Source: Amanita rubescens (Eukaryota > Basidiomycota > Agaricomycetes > Agaricales > Amanitaceae). From it: a stretch of DNA of 64,000 bases. The position numbers were made by a program, and so were the translations under genes. This document shows positions 43,939-55,197 of this stretch, one piece after another. Position 1 is the stretch's first letter. The number at the start of each line of letters is the position of its first letter. The notes beneath the pieces are model-generated. The model was not told the origin of the DNA. It did no database searches and worked only from the letters and a program-made list of their open reading frames with translations. The stretch is from NCBI GenBank assembly GCA_015039365.1, contig WION01000196.1, positions 1 through 64,000 of the forward strand. Reading direction: 5' to 3'.

Positions 43939-45397
43939 TTAAGCCCAACGTTGAACGACGACACTATTAGCCAACCCTGCCGCTTCAATAGTTTGCATGT
44001 TGTCTTCAAGGATGCGGTTTGGGAACGTCGTTCCGATTGTGTAAGTTCGAGACATGTTTTCAGGGCGTGATCTGATCATGTCAGGTTTGAAATGATAGCA
44101 TATATTGAACAAACGTACGCATTGATGAAGTTTCGGATATCCTGAACGGTATGAATCAAATTCATCCTGCAAACCATTCTAGTTCACGGAATTAGAGAAG
44201 GACTCAATTTGAATTGTTTGATGTTTTACCTTGTACCATCAGCGAGGCGAAGCTGTATGCTCGTCATTGGCTTGGTTTGATCAACCTCAAAGCGAGTATT
44301 GAGGCTCTCGCGTTCTTCTGGCTCTCGCACATTCGAAGAAGAGGAGGCAGGAAAAGAGCCAGGCATAGTAGAAGCCGCACTGGTGAAGGTTGGAACAGGT
44401 GCTCCGAGGCGATGGCCAGCGCCACCGAATGCTTTCTTTTGTGGAGGAACGTAGTCCTCAGTGGTACGTTTCGCGACTCTAAGCTCTACGGGTTGGCCGG
44501 GAAGGACGTTTAAAATTGAAGGAGGTGCTCGGCTACGATATGAGATGAAGTCTTCAAATGAGCAGTTCACTTACCCGGCATTGATTTCCGATAGTATATG
44601 CGCGTTGGCGGGATCATCATAACGCATAAGCTCGCCGTCTTCAACTGCGAACCCATCTCTCCAGAAAGTGATATGTCGTACGGCGATTTCTTCTGTTGTT
44701 TAAGTAAAGATGAGTGCGGAGGGGGATCCACGTACCTTGTTCAAGGGGTTGTGCACTGGGATCTGGGATGTAGGTGCTAGGTTCTTCATCACTGCCAAGT
44801 CTATGTCCGCCTCCGGTAAAGACATTGGAATGCGACGTAGAGACAGGAGGAGGTCCTGCCCTAGAACAGGGTTAATATAGGAGCCGAAACAGCGCAGATC
44901 ACCAACTTACTCAGCAGCTCGGCGCAGTAAATCCCTTACCGTGTCACCGCCAGGAATTGCCCTGTGCCTATCAGGGTTTTCAATCGATATGCCACTGAGG
45001 TGGAATGAGCACTGCGCAGTATATGTATGAGGTGAAAAATAAGACCTTCTTTCGCCACCAGCAAACCAACTCTCGCCGTGACCCTCTTCATCTTCATCTT
45101 CGTCCTCATCCTCGTCGTTGCCGGCTGGGGCAGATCGAGGTGGACCACCAGACGATGCGGAGTTCATGCTATCAATTGTTGTAAACCTACTGGTACCTCT
45201 TCCACTCGAGCTGGATGGACTGTGCCCAGATGAGGTTTATACAGAGCGCGAGAGATATAGGCTTACGTTGCCCAGTCGCCAATGCGACCGACGCGGGGAT
45301 TCGAAGATGGACGAGCCCAAGTAGATGGAAGAGACTCGACTGCACGTCCATCGAGAGTGCGTCCAGTACCAGAAGGGTTGTCATCGTCGTTGGACAT
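43939..45397 (-). CDS. SHP1: SHP1/p47-like Cdc48 adaptor (SEP + UBX domains)
   Basis: Cdc48/p97 cofactor that recruits the ATPase to membrane-fusion and degradation tasks. ATG 45397 opens [17 protein letters not shown]. The motif RVGRIGDW precedes the first intron. Exon 2 has an acidic run ([11 protein letters not shown]) and [10 protein letters not shown]. The SEP domain follows ([20 protein letters not shown], about 44940-45000) and the exon [14 protein letters not shown] carries the Shp1-type linker (44500). The UBX domain starts with [11 protein letters not shown], and contains the TTFPNR signature near 44030. It ends QRWA and TAA at 43939. No N-terminal UBA domain is visible. Divergent from the SigF-like gene. 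Confidence 0.9.
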
Positions 45398-45598
45398 TGG
45401 GGAGATTACGCAAGCGATGTTCCCGCGCTACTTCGCTTAAGTTTTAAATAAATAAACTATATAGTATACATTATACTATGTACTATAATGCTCGCCCTCG
45501 ATCGCTCTTCATACGACACCATGACGTCACTCTCACCCGCCATTTAATCACCCGCGTCTAGTTTCAAATTTCTTCATCCTTTCTTTCTCTCCTTCACC
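45398..45598. promoter_or_regulatory. Divergent promoter between SHP1 and SigF-like gene
   Basis: The two start codons are 201 bp apart and face away from each other. The middle is AT-rich (TATAGTATACATTATACTATG, about 45460-45480, given here in two overlapping TATA-like palindromes). A pyrimidine-rich run precedes ATG 45599. Confidence 0.65.
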
Positions 45599-46555
45599 AT
45601 GGAGGATCCAGTCAGAGATATCAAAGAAGTCTTCCGTCAGCTTACCGCTACCGCATCTCCCGACGTCCAGAAAGAAGCCGTTTACACGTATTATGTACCC
45701 AACGCCGGGTTGCACCACCCTCTGAGCTACATAGAACCTGGAATTCTCTCTAGAGAGTCCATTCTTGGGCTATACCAGTAAGTCCAGAATACCGCCCCTG
45801 ATGTGCGATTATTGTAAACATGCGATAGGTGGTATCGCGTCCTTTCACCGAACGTCTCTATTGACGTCACAAACATTGGTTAGTATCTGCATGTATGCGC
45901 GACATCGGAGCTCATGAAACCTGTAGTTTACGACCAACGTCACAATGTCCTTCTATTGGACGTCAAACAAACGTTTCACGTCTTCTTTTTGCCAGTCGTC
46001 CCCATGCCTTCACGGTAAGCAGGCAGTCATATGTAGTTTGGCGCTCATTCAACGTTCATTTTAGACTGCTAGTACGGCTGATCCTTAAGGAAGAAGACGG
46101 TCTCCATCGCATCGCTTTTCAGGAAGATTTCTTTCACCCCGACGTGAGTAGTCTGCTGATTCGAGACGTGTCGCAATACTGATGTGTATATAAAGGACCT
46201 CGCGGCGCTAGTCTTCCCGCCTGCTGCTCCCATTGTTCGATTGACCTTGCGCACTTTTGGCACGGCATCCAATATCTGCGCGAAGGTGTCTCAAGTCCTG
46301 GGATTTTGGCGTCCCCGCACGACAGGCATAGCAGATGAAAGAAACGACAAGAGGAAGTGTAACGAGTCCTCAAACGGTCGGGCGAAGAATAGTGATGCCC
46401 CCCGCTTGGGCCATGAAAGTACCCGAGTACAGGCCAAGAAAAAAGGCGGCGTCAAGAAGAGTAAAGGGCACGAAATCAAGTCAGCTACCTCGAGCGATAA
46501 CGTTAACAGTTCCTCGAATCAAGGCGGCGGAGACGAATCCATATCGCAACCTTAA
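45599..46555 (+). CDS. SigF-like NTF2-fold protein
   Basis: The ATG at 45599 (MEDPVRDIKEVFRQLTA) begins a compact N-terminal domain encoded by about five short exons: YYVPNAGLHHPLSYI, then WYRVLSPNVSIDV, then VYDQRHNVLLLDVKQTFHVF, then RLLVRLILKEEDGLHRIAFQ, then LVFPPAAPIVRLTLRTFG. This order is the SigF-like NTF2 domain seen widely in basidiomycetes. The last exon adds a low-complexity basic/Ser/Asn tail (KKKGGVKKSKGHE) to TAA 46553-46555. Length is about 260 residues. Function is unknown. A degenerate copy of its last domain exon lies at 47.7 kb. Confidence 0.75.
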
Positions 46556-47639
46556 GGTGGTTAATTTTCTTCAAATCGCAGCTTGGTTTGTAAAAATATT
46601 AATAGACATACATAATTGTGTAGAGACTTCCTTCCCTTGTGTTAATTTACCCGGGGTAATGCATGGCAAGCCAAAGTTACGGTCGCAATGAGTTGCTAAG
46701 AGTATGCGGGTGCCACCTCCATGAAATCCATAAACCAATCACTTCAAGCGCAACGATCGCAACGGCAGGAAAGGATGGCGGAGCCGCACTTGAGGTTTGC
46801 TGGGAGTTGTCAAACCTGTCAAAATGCTCGAGTTACCGATACGTCCAACGTGTTGGCTTGAAGATGCCCAAGCCCGTGTATAAATATGTGCTCGAGAAAG
46901 GCTTGTCATGGTCGGCGTGTGATGATCGAGATCGAGATCCATGATTTTGACGCGCCACCGCATCTTTCACTTTTCGTTATCCCAGGGATGTTATATTCAA
47001 ATACAAGCCCTCGACTCGATTGGAAATATCGAATGGCATTGCACTCGTTGTCGATCGGTGACACTTTTGCCAATGATCGCTTCAAACTCTTGCACCTCAT
47101 CCACTATCTGGCTTAGTTGTACGCGACTCTACATCTGGGATTGAAGGTGCTTTGCTGTCGGCAACAGACAAGATACCAGAGCTCTCACTTAGCCTGAAAC
47201 TGGCGCGTAAGCGCGTCTCAACTCTGGATCAATTGAGCGCCCTTCGAAGGTACACAAGAAGGACGTACAATACAATTACTCGACATTCATGCATCGTCGC
47301 TTGCCAACGCTTGTGACCAACAGTTGGACCTAGTATCTTCTGGGGAATGTCCTCTTCGTCCGCTCGATGAACCGGGGGATCCATTACGTCCATTATCTCC
47401 ACCTCCAGAGGATCCTCCGGGGGAGCGTCCGCGTCCAGATTGTGAGTATTGGTTGGCGGGACTTTGAAGCTCGGGTGAGTCTGATCCGTAGTTGGTTGGA
47501 GCAGCAATGACGTAGATGTTGAGCGGCGAAGGGAACAGACGCACGGTTGAAAAGATCGGCTCTGAGGATTTGTGCTTCGATGACCCCTTTTTATACGCGA
47601 AATTCGCTTCCTAAGGCTGTGTCACTAAAATTACCCACT
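46556..47639. other. Gene-poor stretch downstream of the SigF-like gene
   Basis: Several frames of 60-95 codons exist on both strands. One on minus at 47287-47544 encodes a Gly/Ser/Arg-rich peptide (GRGRSPGGSSGGGDNG). None has introns or family marks, so none is called. Confidence 0.35.
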
Positions 47640-47830
47640 CAGAAGGTTATTAATCCATTGGTAGACGCTCATGCGCTGATATGCCTTCGAGAAGCGCCGT
47701 ATACGGTTTAAGAGAATGGCGGGCCAAAGCTCCGGTATATCATTGGTGCCTTTGGCAAGGCAATTAATATCTGTGCGAAATTATCTCAAAAGCTAGGATA
47801 TTGATGCCCTCGTGGCATGTCGGACCTTAC
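47640..47830 (+). pseudogene. Degenerate fragment of the SigF-like gene
   Basis: The stretch 47735-47815 resembles 46250-46310: GCATTAATATCTGTGCGAAATT-TCTCAAAAGCTAGGAT-like blocks correspond to CATCCAATATCTGCGCGAA and TCTCAAGTCCTGGGAT. In protein terms FGKAINICAKLSQKLGY parallels FGTASNICAKVSQVLGF. A stop follows at once and no start exists, so this is a decayed partial duplicate. Confidence 0.65.
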
Positions 47831-48004
47831 TGATGACTCCACCGATAGAACGTATGTATTCAATCCGAATACCCTGCAAGTTGATACGTATAATAAATAA
47901 AATGTACACATCAGTAACCAATCCATAATCATGTATCGTGAATAGCGATTCCGACCGAGACAAAGTTAGAGTCGCGACGAGTTTCCTAAGGGGTCTGCTG
48001 CGCT

Positions 48005-49279
48005 CTACAGAACCCGGACCATCGAATCATCAAATTGTACTTCAAGAGGACTGATCGCAATGACAGGCAAAGGTGGCGGTAGTAGTACGTTATCATGATG
48101 AGAACCAACAATTTCATGCATGCTGTGCAGAAAGAATGGCGCAGGCTGAAGTGGGCAAGTTTGCTCGTGGAAACCAGGTACTGAGAAGACCGTGGTTCGA
48201 CCTGCGCTGCCGTCATCTGAGGCTTCCGTTTGCGCTTCATCCACCTGACAATTCTTCGGATCGAAAACAATAATCGACTCTTCGTCTATAATCAGACTGG
48301 GTACAGGAGGAACCGGATGCGCTGTCCGCCTCCTCGGAGGTGGTTCCTTCTGGCGCTTATCGCCGCGCGAAGTACGTCTTACCGGTAGGGATACACGCGA
48401 GAAAAACCTTGAAAGTCCCTGCGCGGGTGACCGCAAGCTCTTCGATGAGAATGATGTTCGGTCGAATGTGAATTTTGAACCTTTTGCACTGCGAGGGGCT
48501 TTAGGTGTCATGGGCGGTTCGGGGAGTTGAGGGGCTACCGCAACTATGACCTCATCATTCCGCTGAGCGGGAGGCGACGCCACCGGTTCATTGGGCACCT
48601 CGGAAATAACGCTAAGGACGGCGTGAGGAATGTGTTCTTCCAGCAATGGAGAGGGGCACTGAGGTAAGGGTTTTTCCGTCTCTGTTGTTACTAGGTTCGG
48701 GAGGTTCAGAACGAACGTGCTTTTCGTTGCTGAAGCGGATGCTAATGGAAGAATGAACTTTGAGGTTGGGCTGAACGCGACTGCGAAACGACGCCTATCG
48801 ACGCGGAAGTGGTTAGCCGATCGCTTCCCTGTGTCTGGGTCTGGATCTGTATTTCCGTCTGCAAATTTGCCCGTGTCTGGGTTTGGCTCCTCGTCCCAGG
48901 AATCCTGACTGTACACGCTGTCGATGGTGGCTGCGCTGAATGGAGTCTGGGCTGCGCCTAATTTCCGCGCGGAGGGTGGGCCAGAGGCGGACTTGGGGTT
49001 GAGGCACGGCCCACGGGCAAAAAATAACGGCGGAGGCTGGCAAATTAATATCACGATGGGATAGCTATGTGGAATGAGAAAAGATAAACGTACCATACCA
49101 CCGCTTTCGCCAGATTCCTCATCGATCGACGTTGGCGAAGTGGGCAAGAATCCAGAGTCGTACGCACCAAAAGTCCTAAACTTGAAAGACGGATGTTCGA
49201 CTAGCGACAAAGATAAGTTCTGTGCGGCGGGGCGGAGTAGCGTCCGTCGCCGAGGAGCGCCTGCGCTCATTAATGTCAT
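48005..49279 (-). CDS. Ser/Pro-rich hypothetical protein
   Basis: A 424-codon frame from ATG 49279 (MTLMSAGAPRRRTLLRP) to the stop at 48005. A 57-nt in-frame stretch at about 49036-49093 has perfect intron ends (GTACGTTT ... TTTGCCAG), so the mature protein is probably about 405 residues, or intron retention gives two isoforms. The composition is rich in Ser, Pro and Arg with no domain. Low-complexity blocks such as PPLPVIAISPLEVQ lie near the end. Probably an unstructured regulatory protein. Confidence 0.65.
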   Translation of the reverse strand: MTLMSAGAPRRRTLLRPAAQNLSLSLVEHPSFKFRTFGAYDSGFLPTSPTSIDEESGESGGMVRLSFLIPHSYPIVILICQPPPLFFARGPCLNPKSASGPPSARKLGAAQTPFSAATIDSVYSQDSWDEEPNPDTGKFADGNTDPDPDTGKRSANHFRVDRRRFAVAFSPTSKFILPLASASATKSTFVLNLPNLVTTETEKPLPQCPSPLLEEHIPHAVLSVISEVPNEPVASPPAQRNDEVIVAVAPQLPEPPMTPKAPRSAKGSKFTFDRTSFSSKSLRSPAQGLSRFFSRVSLPVRRTSRGDKRQKEPPPRRRTAHPVPPVPSLIIDEESIIVFDPKNCQVDEAQTEASDDGSAGRTTVFSVPGFHEQTCPLQPAPFFLHSMHEIVGSHHDNVLLPPPLPVIAISPLEVQFDDSMVRVL

Positions 49280-49588
49280 TACTCGGAGAACTAATTATGG
49301 ACGGCGGTGAGTGATGGAAGGGCGACCTGCGCTAGAAATTCCGCACTAGTTTATTACTTTTAAATTTTATATGATTTGGGGTGTGGCATATCTAAGGGGC
49401 CTGATGCCGCTCGATGAAAACATCAAATTTGATAGATGCTAAGCTGACTGATGTTCTTACAGCTGAACCGGCTGTTTCAGACTCACGCTGTCTTGTTTTC
49501 TTCATCTTTATAATGGTACATACTACATGAGTGATACGTACATTTACAAAATGGCCAGTACATCAGTTACGGAGGTTGTCCGCTCTCT

Positions 49589-51480
49589 TCATAATTCCCC
49601 GGAACATACTCCCTCAACCCAACTCGGGTCGCTACGAACGGTTGTCAGGTTCTCGTATCCCGTGTTTTTTATTAGGACGACGTCTTCGATACGGATCCCG
49701 CCGACAGCTTCATACCTCTTTAGAACCTCGTGATCAATGTGACGGGATTCTCTAATTGGTGCAAGCAAGTGAGGCGAGAAATAGATCCCTGGTTCGACAG
49801 TCTGATGGGGGTTCAGTTGGAAACAATACTCGGGAATCAGTGTATCCTGCTTACCACCACCATCCCTGCTTGGAGGGGAAGTCGTAGCCTGAGGTACGTG
49901 AAGAAACTCTCGTGTGAAATGGGGAACTTGGGTATAGTGGGATTATTCTGCGGCTGACTAGCTCCAGGAACGTCGTGCACGTCCATGCCCAGGGAGTGAC
50001 CAACGCCATGAGGGAAGAAAGCGGAACTGACGCCGGATGCCAAGATGGCTTCTTCCGAATTCCAAGAACCAGATCCGGGAGAATTAGGGGTCTTAAAGAT
50101 GCCAAGCCTTTGGAATCCTTTGACGAGCATGCGATGGCAAGTTAGCTGTACTTCGTCCCAGTGCAGACTAGCCCGAATAATATCGAATGATGCCTAATAT
50201 CACAACGTGAAGCATGTTCCGTTACGACGAAAGCATATATGCTCACCTTTTGCATCTCGAGTACCAACTCATAGATCGCACGAGCTTCCGGGGAAAATTT
50301 CCCGCCATTTCCGACTGGCATCGTACGAGTAATATCAGAGGCGTAACAGTTCCATTCGCAGCCCGCGTCAATAAGCAAAACTTGAGGCAGCAGTTGTCTA
50401 TCGCCACCATGTGCGAGCTCGTCCGCGTTGTGATGGTCATGCGGCTTTACTGGGCCCCATGCAAATTCGCGATCATTGCAACAGTAATGAAGGGTAGATG
50501 CACGAGTTGATGCGGCGACAATGGGCAGATAGGCTTGGTGCACAGCCCTAACGGTAACGAAATATCTGAGACGGATATAATAGTGGATCATATGGCGCGC
50601 TCACCCTTCTCTCCTGCATGATGCAACAAACACGGCCTCCGCTTCGGCTTCCTTCTCGATCAGCCATTCGCCTGGGAGTAGCGGCCTGTCCACCCCGGCA
50701 CCAGGACCTCTTTCAATCTTTCCCTTGACAGCTTTGCCGAGCACGCGCATCACGACTTCGTGTGCTCTTGAACTAATTTGATTCGCGTGTTTGATCAGAC
50801 TGATTTCATCTTGGTCCTTGATTAGCCTAGTGCACTGGAGTGCGGTGAGAAGGTACATGTCCGTAATCCCAAAGTCGGACCCTTTTTGTGATTTGAGAAT
50901 AGGCTGAAGATATTCTTCGGGAAGATGCGGGAATTGCGGCATATCCCTTGGAAGTGTATGGACAAGGGCATCGGGCAGAGCTTTAATCAGCGCCTCGAAC
51001 GTGGAAAGGAGTGAGCTCGTGTGTTTCACGGAAGTCACATCGTAAGTATTTGCTGCTTCTTCGAGTGAAGGCGGTGGCACGGACCACATGAGGTCAACGA
51101 GCCCCGCCTTGGGTATGAATAAATCTAACGTGGGTTTATCCTCTCCCGGCCGGTACGCGGCTATCAGGTAAGATGATGGGACGTGGCATCCTGTGAGGTA
51201 GAAAAAATTAGATTCCTGGCGAAATAGCAATTCGCGATCTGTATCGTTTCGAAAACCGGTGACTTCCGCGGTGAGGATAATGATTTGAGGCTAGGGAAAG
51301 AAATCGTGTCATCATGACGGGCTGTGTGCATGCTGGCAGCTATAACGCACCTTGGACCGTTCGCCGCTCGGGAGGATTTGTCTTAATGTGTCAAATGTCC
51401 TGAAGACATGGTTGCGTGCTAAGAGAGTTCAGTCAGTCGGGGGACCTGGAGATGTTAAGAGATTGACCTGGGTAAACCAT
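49589..51480 (-). CDS. Xaa-Pro aminopeptidase / prolidase (peptidase M24B)
   Basis: Metallopeptidase that removes residues N-terminal to proline. ATG 51480 opens MVYP. Exons 2-3 give RNHVFRTFDTLRQILP and PQIIILTAEVTGFRND, then the creatinase-like N domain (ESNFFYLTGCHVPSSY, about 51215). The catalytic pita-bread fold shows all metal ligands: D in LLIDAGCEW and D in ASDITRT (about 50330-50375), H in FPHGVGHSLGMD (about 49985-50010), E in TVEPGIYF (about 49790), and E in GGIRIEDVV (about 49690). It ends SGEL with the stop at 49589. About 500 residues. It is closest in layout to fungal PEPP-type prolidases. It shares a 59-bp divergent promoter with RRP42. Confidence 0.9.
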
Positions 51481-51539
51481 GGTTGTGTGTGAGTGAGCGG
51501 TCAGATAAGATTCTGGAATCTGGATCTCACCTGACTTTC
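51481..51539. promoter_or_regulatory. Very short divergent promoter, prolidase / RRP42
   Basis: The two facing-away start codons leave 59 bp between them, too little for two separate promoters. Core elements must overlap the 5' ends of one or both genes, unless one gene starts translation at a more internal ATG. Confidence 0.6.
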
Positions 51540-52703
51540 ATGGCATCAAGCTTAATATCACTCTCAAAGGCTGAAAAATCATTTATTCAAGCTGGTATAC
51601 TCTCTAATCCGCCACTTCGAGCGGATGGGCGTTCTTTAAAAGTCTACAGGAACGTAGAACTCGAAACGGGAGTTGCGCCGCTCGCAAACGGCAGCGCAAG
51701 AATTAGGGTTGGAAGGGAAGGAGAAAACACAGGAGGCGGAACAGAAGTCATTGCCGCATCAAAACTAGAAGTAGAAAATTTGGATGAGGACGGCGTTGAG
51801 GGCGGCAGAATGATCTGCACGGTATCCTGGTTAGTTCCTTCGCAAGGTTCCTCTCAGGCAAACTTGTAGATGAAACTAGTTCTCCCGCTGCCTACCCCCA
51901 GCTCTCATCAAATGCTCTTGATGACTTGCAGCAAGATATGTCCATTACGCTCCACCAAATACTCGCTAACCGAACATTACACCCCAAGAACCTTCGTATA
52001 CTACGCGGGAAAAAGTCATGGCTGTTGCATCTTGACATAGCGGTTCTCTCGGATGCAGGAAACATATATGACGTCATGTTTATGGCGGCGAGGGCTGCGC
52101 TGTGGGACACCAAGGTGCCAAGAACAAGAGGTGTAGAATATAAAGCGCCAAAAGGAGGAAAGGGCACTGTAGGATCTGACGCAATGGAAGTTGATGAGAC
52201 CGTCAGCGGATTCGACACGCGCCAGCTTGCTAAAGCTACAGATTTTGAATTGCATGATTATTGGGATGAAGGGGAGGTGCTTGATGGGAGAGAACGGTGG
52301 CCTGTGTGCGTCACGCTGAACTTGGTATGTATTTTGGTTTTACATACTTCCTGTGCGTTGAGAAGGAGTAGGTTCCTCCTGCCCACTTTTTGGACGCAAC
52401 ATTACCAGAGGAAGCCGCTACGCCGCTTCAATCACTTCTTATATTTTCATTTCCTTCATCATCGGCGTCAATACTCCAAGGAATACGAATGCTTGGACCA
52501 GGAGAGCTAGATCTCCAAACTACACAAGTGCTTATGCAGGTATTCCCAAGTTATTATTTATATACCGGTTCTCGATGATGATACTTCATCAGGAAGGTGA
52601 AAAATACGCTCGGGAGCTGTTTGCTTCTGTTGATGCCAAACTCAAGGAGGAAGACCTGAGGAGGAATCAAAAGGCGTATGCCAAATTTACAAAAGCACGG
52701 TGA
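51540..52703 (+). CDS. RRP42: Exosome complex subunit RRP42 (RNase PH-like)
   Basis: Ring subunit of the RNA exosome in nucleus and cytoplasm. ATG 51540 opens MASSLISLSKAEKSFIQAGI, then RADGRSLKVYRNVELETG, the usual RNase PH start. The intron at about 51831-51882 (donor GTTAGT, acceptor AACTAG) gives the expected CSPAAYPQLSSNALDDL. Later parts include LRILRGKKSWLLHLDIAVL and DVMFMAARAALWDTKVP, followed by EEAATPLQSLLIFSF and the last exon KYARELFASVDAKLKEED. The stop is TGA 52701-52703. Length of about 320 residues fits the family. The catalytic residues of bacterial RNase PH are not expected in this subunit. Confidence 0.9.
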
Positions 52704-53241
52704 AAAACATGTAACCTTAGTCATTGGAATGAAGCACCGGCTGTCATCTGTCTATAAGTATTATAGTCAAGTTTCACCGTGGATGTATCAAGGCTGTGTC
52801 CTTTTTAAGTTTCATTGTATTTGGCTGTTCAGGCGGTGATCGGTTGATCGGTCCGCACGCATTACCAACTGTTACCGACCAGTACATACCGCTACGTCGC
52901 GCTCAGCGATGAGCGCATAAAATGCAGCTCTGGTGTTGGATTGCCGAGTGAGAATGAGAATTATCTAGCATGGGAGCAAGTGCCTACATGTGCCTATGCA
53001 CAGCATATTCTTGATGACCCTGTTTCAGTCACATCAGATAGGTTGCTAAGGTCACCTCAGCGTCATTACGCTATTATATGAATTAAGTCTTCGTGGGCGT
53101 GGCATCTGATTGTTATTCTTACCCGTCAAAAGGCCGAACGTCTCTCTGCTCTCCCCCCGTCACCGGTGACCACCTACAGTCTGGTACTGTAAGAGCGCTC
53201 TTTCGTTCATCTTACGACGCTCCTCTTCGTTCTCTATCGAT
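52704..53241. other. Intergenic region between RRP42 and a Pro-rich orphan
   Basis: No gene is supported. It holds the RRP42 3' end and the promoter of the next gene (pyrimidine-rich near 53130-53160). Confidence 0.45.
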
Positions 53242-54447
53242 ATGGTTAGAAAACATCACCTCGAATTGGACAACTTGGATTCTCCCCTCGTTTCCCCCAG
53301 TCCCTTGACATCCGTGGGCGGTATACCTGGCAGCGCCATTGCAGAGAAAATTTTCAATGACCCTGATTCGTGGGATAACCCTCTGGAGCACCAGCTCGAT
53401 GCCAGCGACCTGGAGATGGCCTGGTTGGCAGAGGAGGTCGAGAAGCTGAAAAGACTCTCGATGGACGCAAACGAGCGGGAGATTGTTCTGTCTATGGAGC
53501 AGAATGACCTAATACTCCGTGCGTTTCCTGATCACTACAAGGTTGCGCCGTTGCACGATGGCGTGGAGACTTTTGAAGGCTATAGCCTGGTTTATGAGGG
53601 GATCCAGCAGGATGTAACAGGACCTCTTCATATCTCGCCACAGACGGGAACAGGAAAGAAGGGCGACATGCCAGATGGTTTTACGAAGATTTGGCAGGCG
53701 AAGGGTTTACGACCGCCACCATCCCCTCTCAGCTTCTCTCCACCCTCATCATCAGACAGTTCCGTGGGATTCGAGATCCAATTGCATGGACCATCGCCCA
53801 CGGAGGTGACGCCCCCTCCCAAGGTTGCTTCAGCCTCGACGACATGGAGTTTCCTGGAGTGGTACGGAATTCATCCGGAATCCCCCGGCAAACCACAAGT
53901 CAAATCTGCGGTCATCCAACAAAGAAAACCGCGGCCGCGGGGCATCCTGCAAGGCTCAACAACGCCATCGATTCCAGCCATTTCCCGGCCGCCCACATCC
54001 CCGCCCAAAGTTCCCCTTCCCCCAATTCCGACACAGTCGGCGAGAATACCGGCCGCTGACCGTCCCTCGTCAGCCGTTCGTCGATTACCTGCCGTACCAC
54101 CCTCATCTGAAGCACCTAAGACGGGCGTGCCATTCCCAAGCATCTCAACATCCCTTCGCCCGTCTCTAGCGCCATCCATCAATGTACGACGCCCATCTGA
54201 GCCTACGCAGGCCACGCAGTCAGCTAGGCCGCCCATGCAGCGTCGACCATCAGAACCATGGTCAACATTACCATCCGATACAACCTCCTTTTCATTGCGA
54301 GCACTTGCCATCCGTTCACCACCACCGGCAGGACCTCGTCCAAAGGGCTTTGCTCAGCGCGAGCGGGAGTCTTCTCATTCGAGCAGAGCATCAAGCCGAA
54401 GTCCGCCCCGGACGTTGGCACCGCGTCCTCCAGCATTGAATCTTTGA
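53242..54447 (+). CDS. Proline/serine-rich hypothetical protein, intronless
   Basis: A 401-codon frame from ATG 53242 without introns. The N-terminal third is alpha-helical and acidic (LEMAWLAEEVEKLKRLSMD). The remainder is low-complexity Pro/Ser/Arg (PPKVPLPPIPTQ, several RRPSEP blocks), which resembles proline-rich SH3-ligand regions. No domain, signal peptide or membrane segment is seen. The stop is TGA 54445-54447. Absence of introns is unusual for this window. Confidence 0.7.
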   Translation: MVRKHHLELDNLDSPLVSPSPLTSVGGIPGSAIAEKIFNDPDSWDNPLEHQLDASDLEMAWLAEEVEKLKRLSMDANEREIVLSMEQNDLILRAFPDHYKVAPLHDGVETFEGYSLVYEGIQQDVTGPLHISPQTGTGKKGDMPDGFTKIWQAKGLRPPPSPLSFSPPSSSDSSVGFEIQLHGPSPTEVTPPPKVASASTTWSFLEWYGIHPESPGKPQVKSAVIQQRKPRPRGILQGSTTPSIPAISRPPTSPPKVPLPPIPTQSARIPAADRPSSAVRRLPAVPPSSEAPKTGVPFPSISTSLRPSLAPSINVRRPSEPTQATQSARPPMQRRPSEPWSTLPSDTTSFSLRALAIRSPPPAGPRPKGFAQRERESSHSSRASSRSPPRTLAPRPPALNL

Positions 54448-55197
54448 TTTGACGAATCCCTTCTTATTATGGTGTTGTTGTAGGATGACTGTTCTTCATA
54501 TGTCACTTCTTCGTCGTTCGTTCTTATCGATTATCTTATCAGTTTAACACAACTGCCGTCATGTAATTCGAGCACTTTCTTTCATTGTAAACCACACACG
54601 CATGTTTTTTAACGGACTTTTGTGCGCAAGTATTAATACACAATTAGGTCGCACATAATTAATTATGGCTTTTTCTGATTCTGTAGATAAACCGTATTGG
54701 TTCAGCGCTTCTCAACCATCAATTAATGACGTAGATCGAGGTGCAAACGGGATGATTGGAAATATTCTGTCACCCAATCGTGGCGTCCACAGCGCGACAA
54801 GAGCTTTACGGCGACGCAGCACATTCGGTGTCACTCGTGAGTCGTTGCCACATACTTCTGCAGCACGAAACTTTGGATCTGGGTGCATCCAGGACTCCTC
54901 TGCCACCTGAAACGTTAATGTTCCATGCAAATGTCGCTGCTTTCATCGTCATCAACATTATTTTGTAAAATATGTCAATATCAACAAGTCGGAAAACGAC
55001 CAAGAACACTGTCGTTGTGGACATATGAATGCCTTTCAACACTCGAATCCGATTCCGGATCATCAAAATCGTCATTGCAATATAAACAGCATTCCAACAT
55101 TATTCAATGATCGATCCCTTCTCCTCCCCAACCCGGTGAGGTCGATGTATTACTAATATAATCGACATCACATTACTCTACTTATCTAAGACATCTC
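54448..55197. other. Region between the Pro-rich gene and the satellite array
   Basis: No confident gene. Frames at 54665-54910 (plus) and 54806-55075 (minus) are short. The stretch 54960-55110 shares nucleotide blocks with 35960-36030, so a fragment of that dispersed family is present. Confidence 0.4.
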
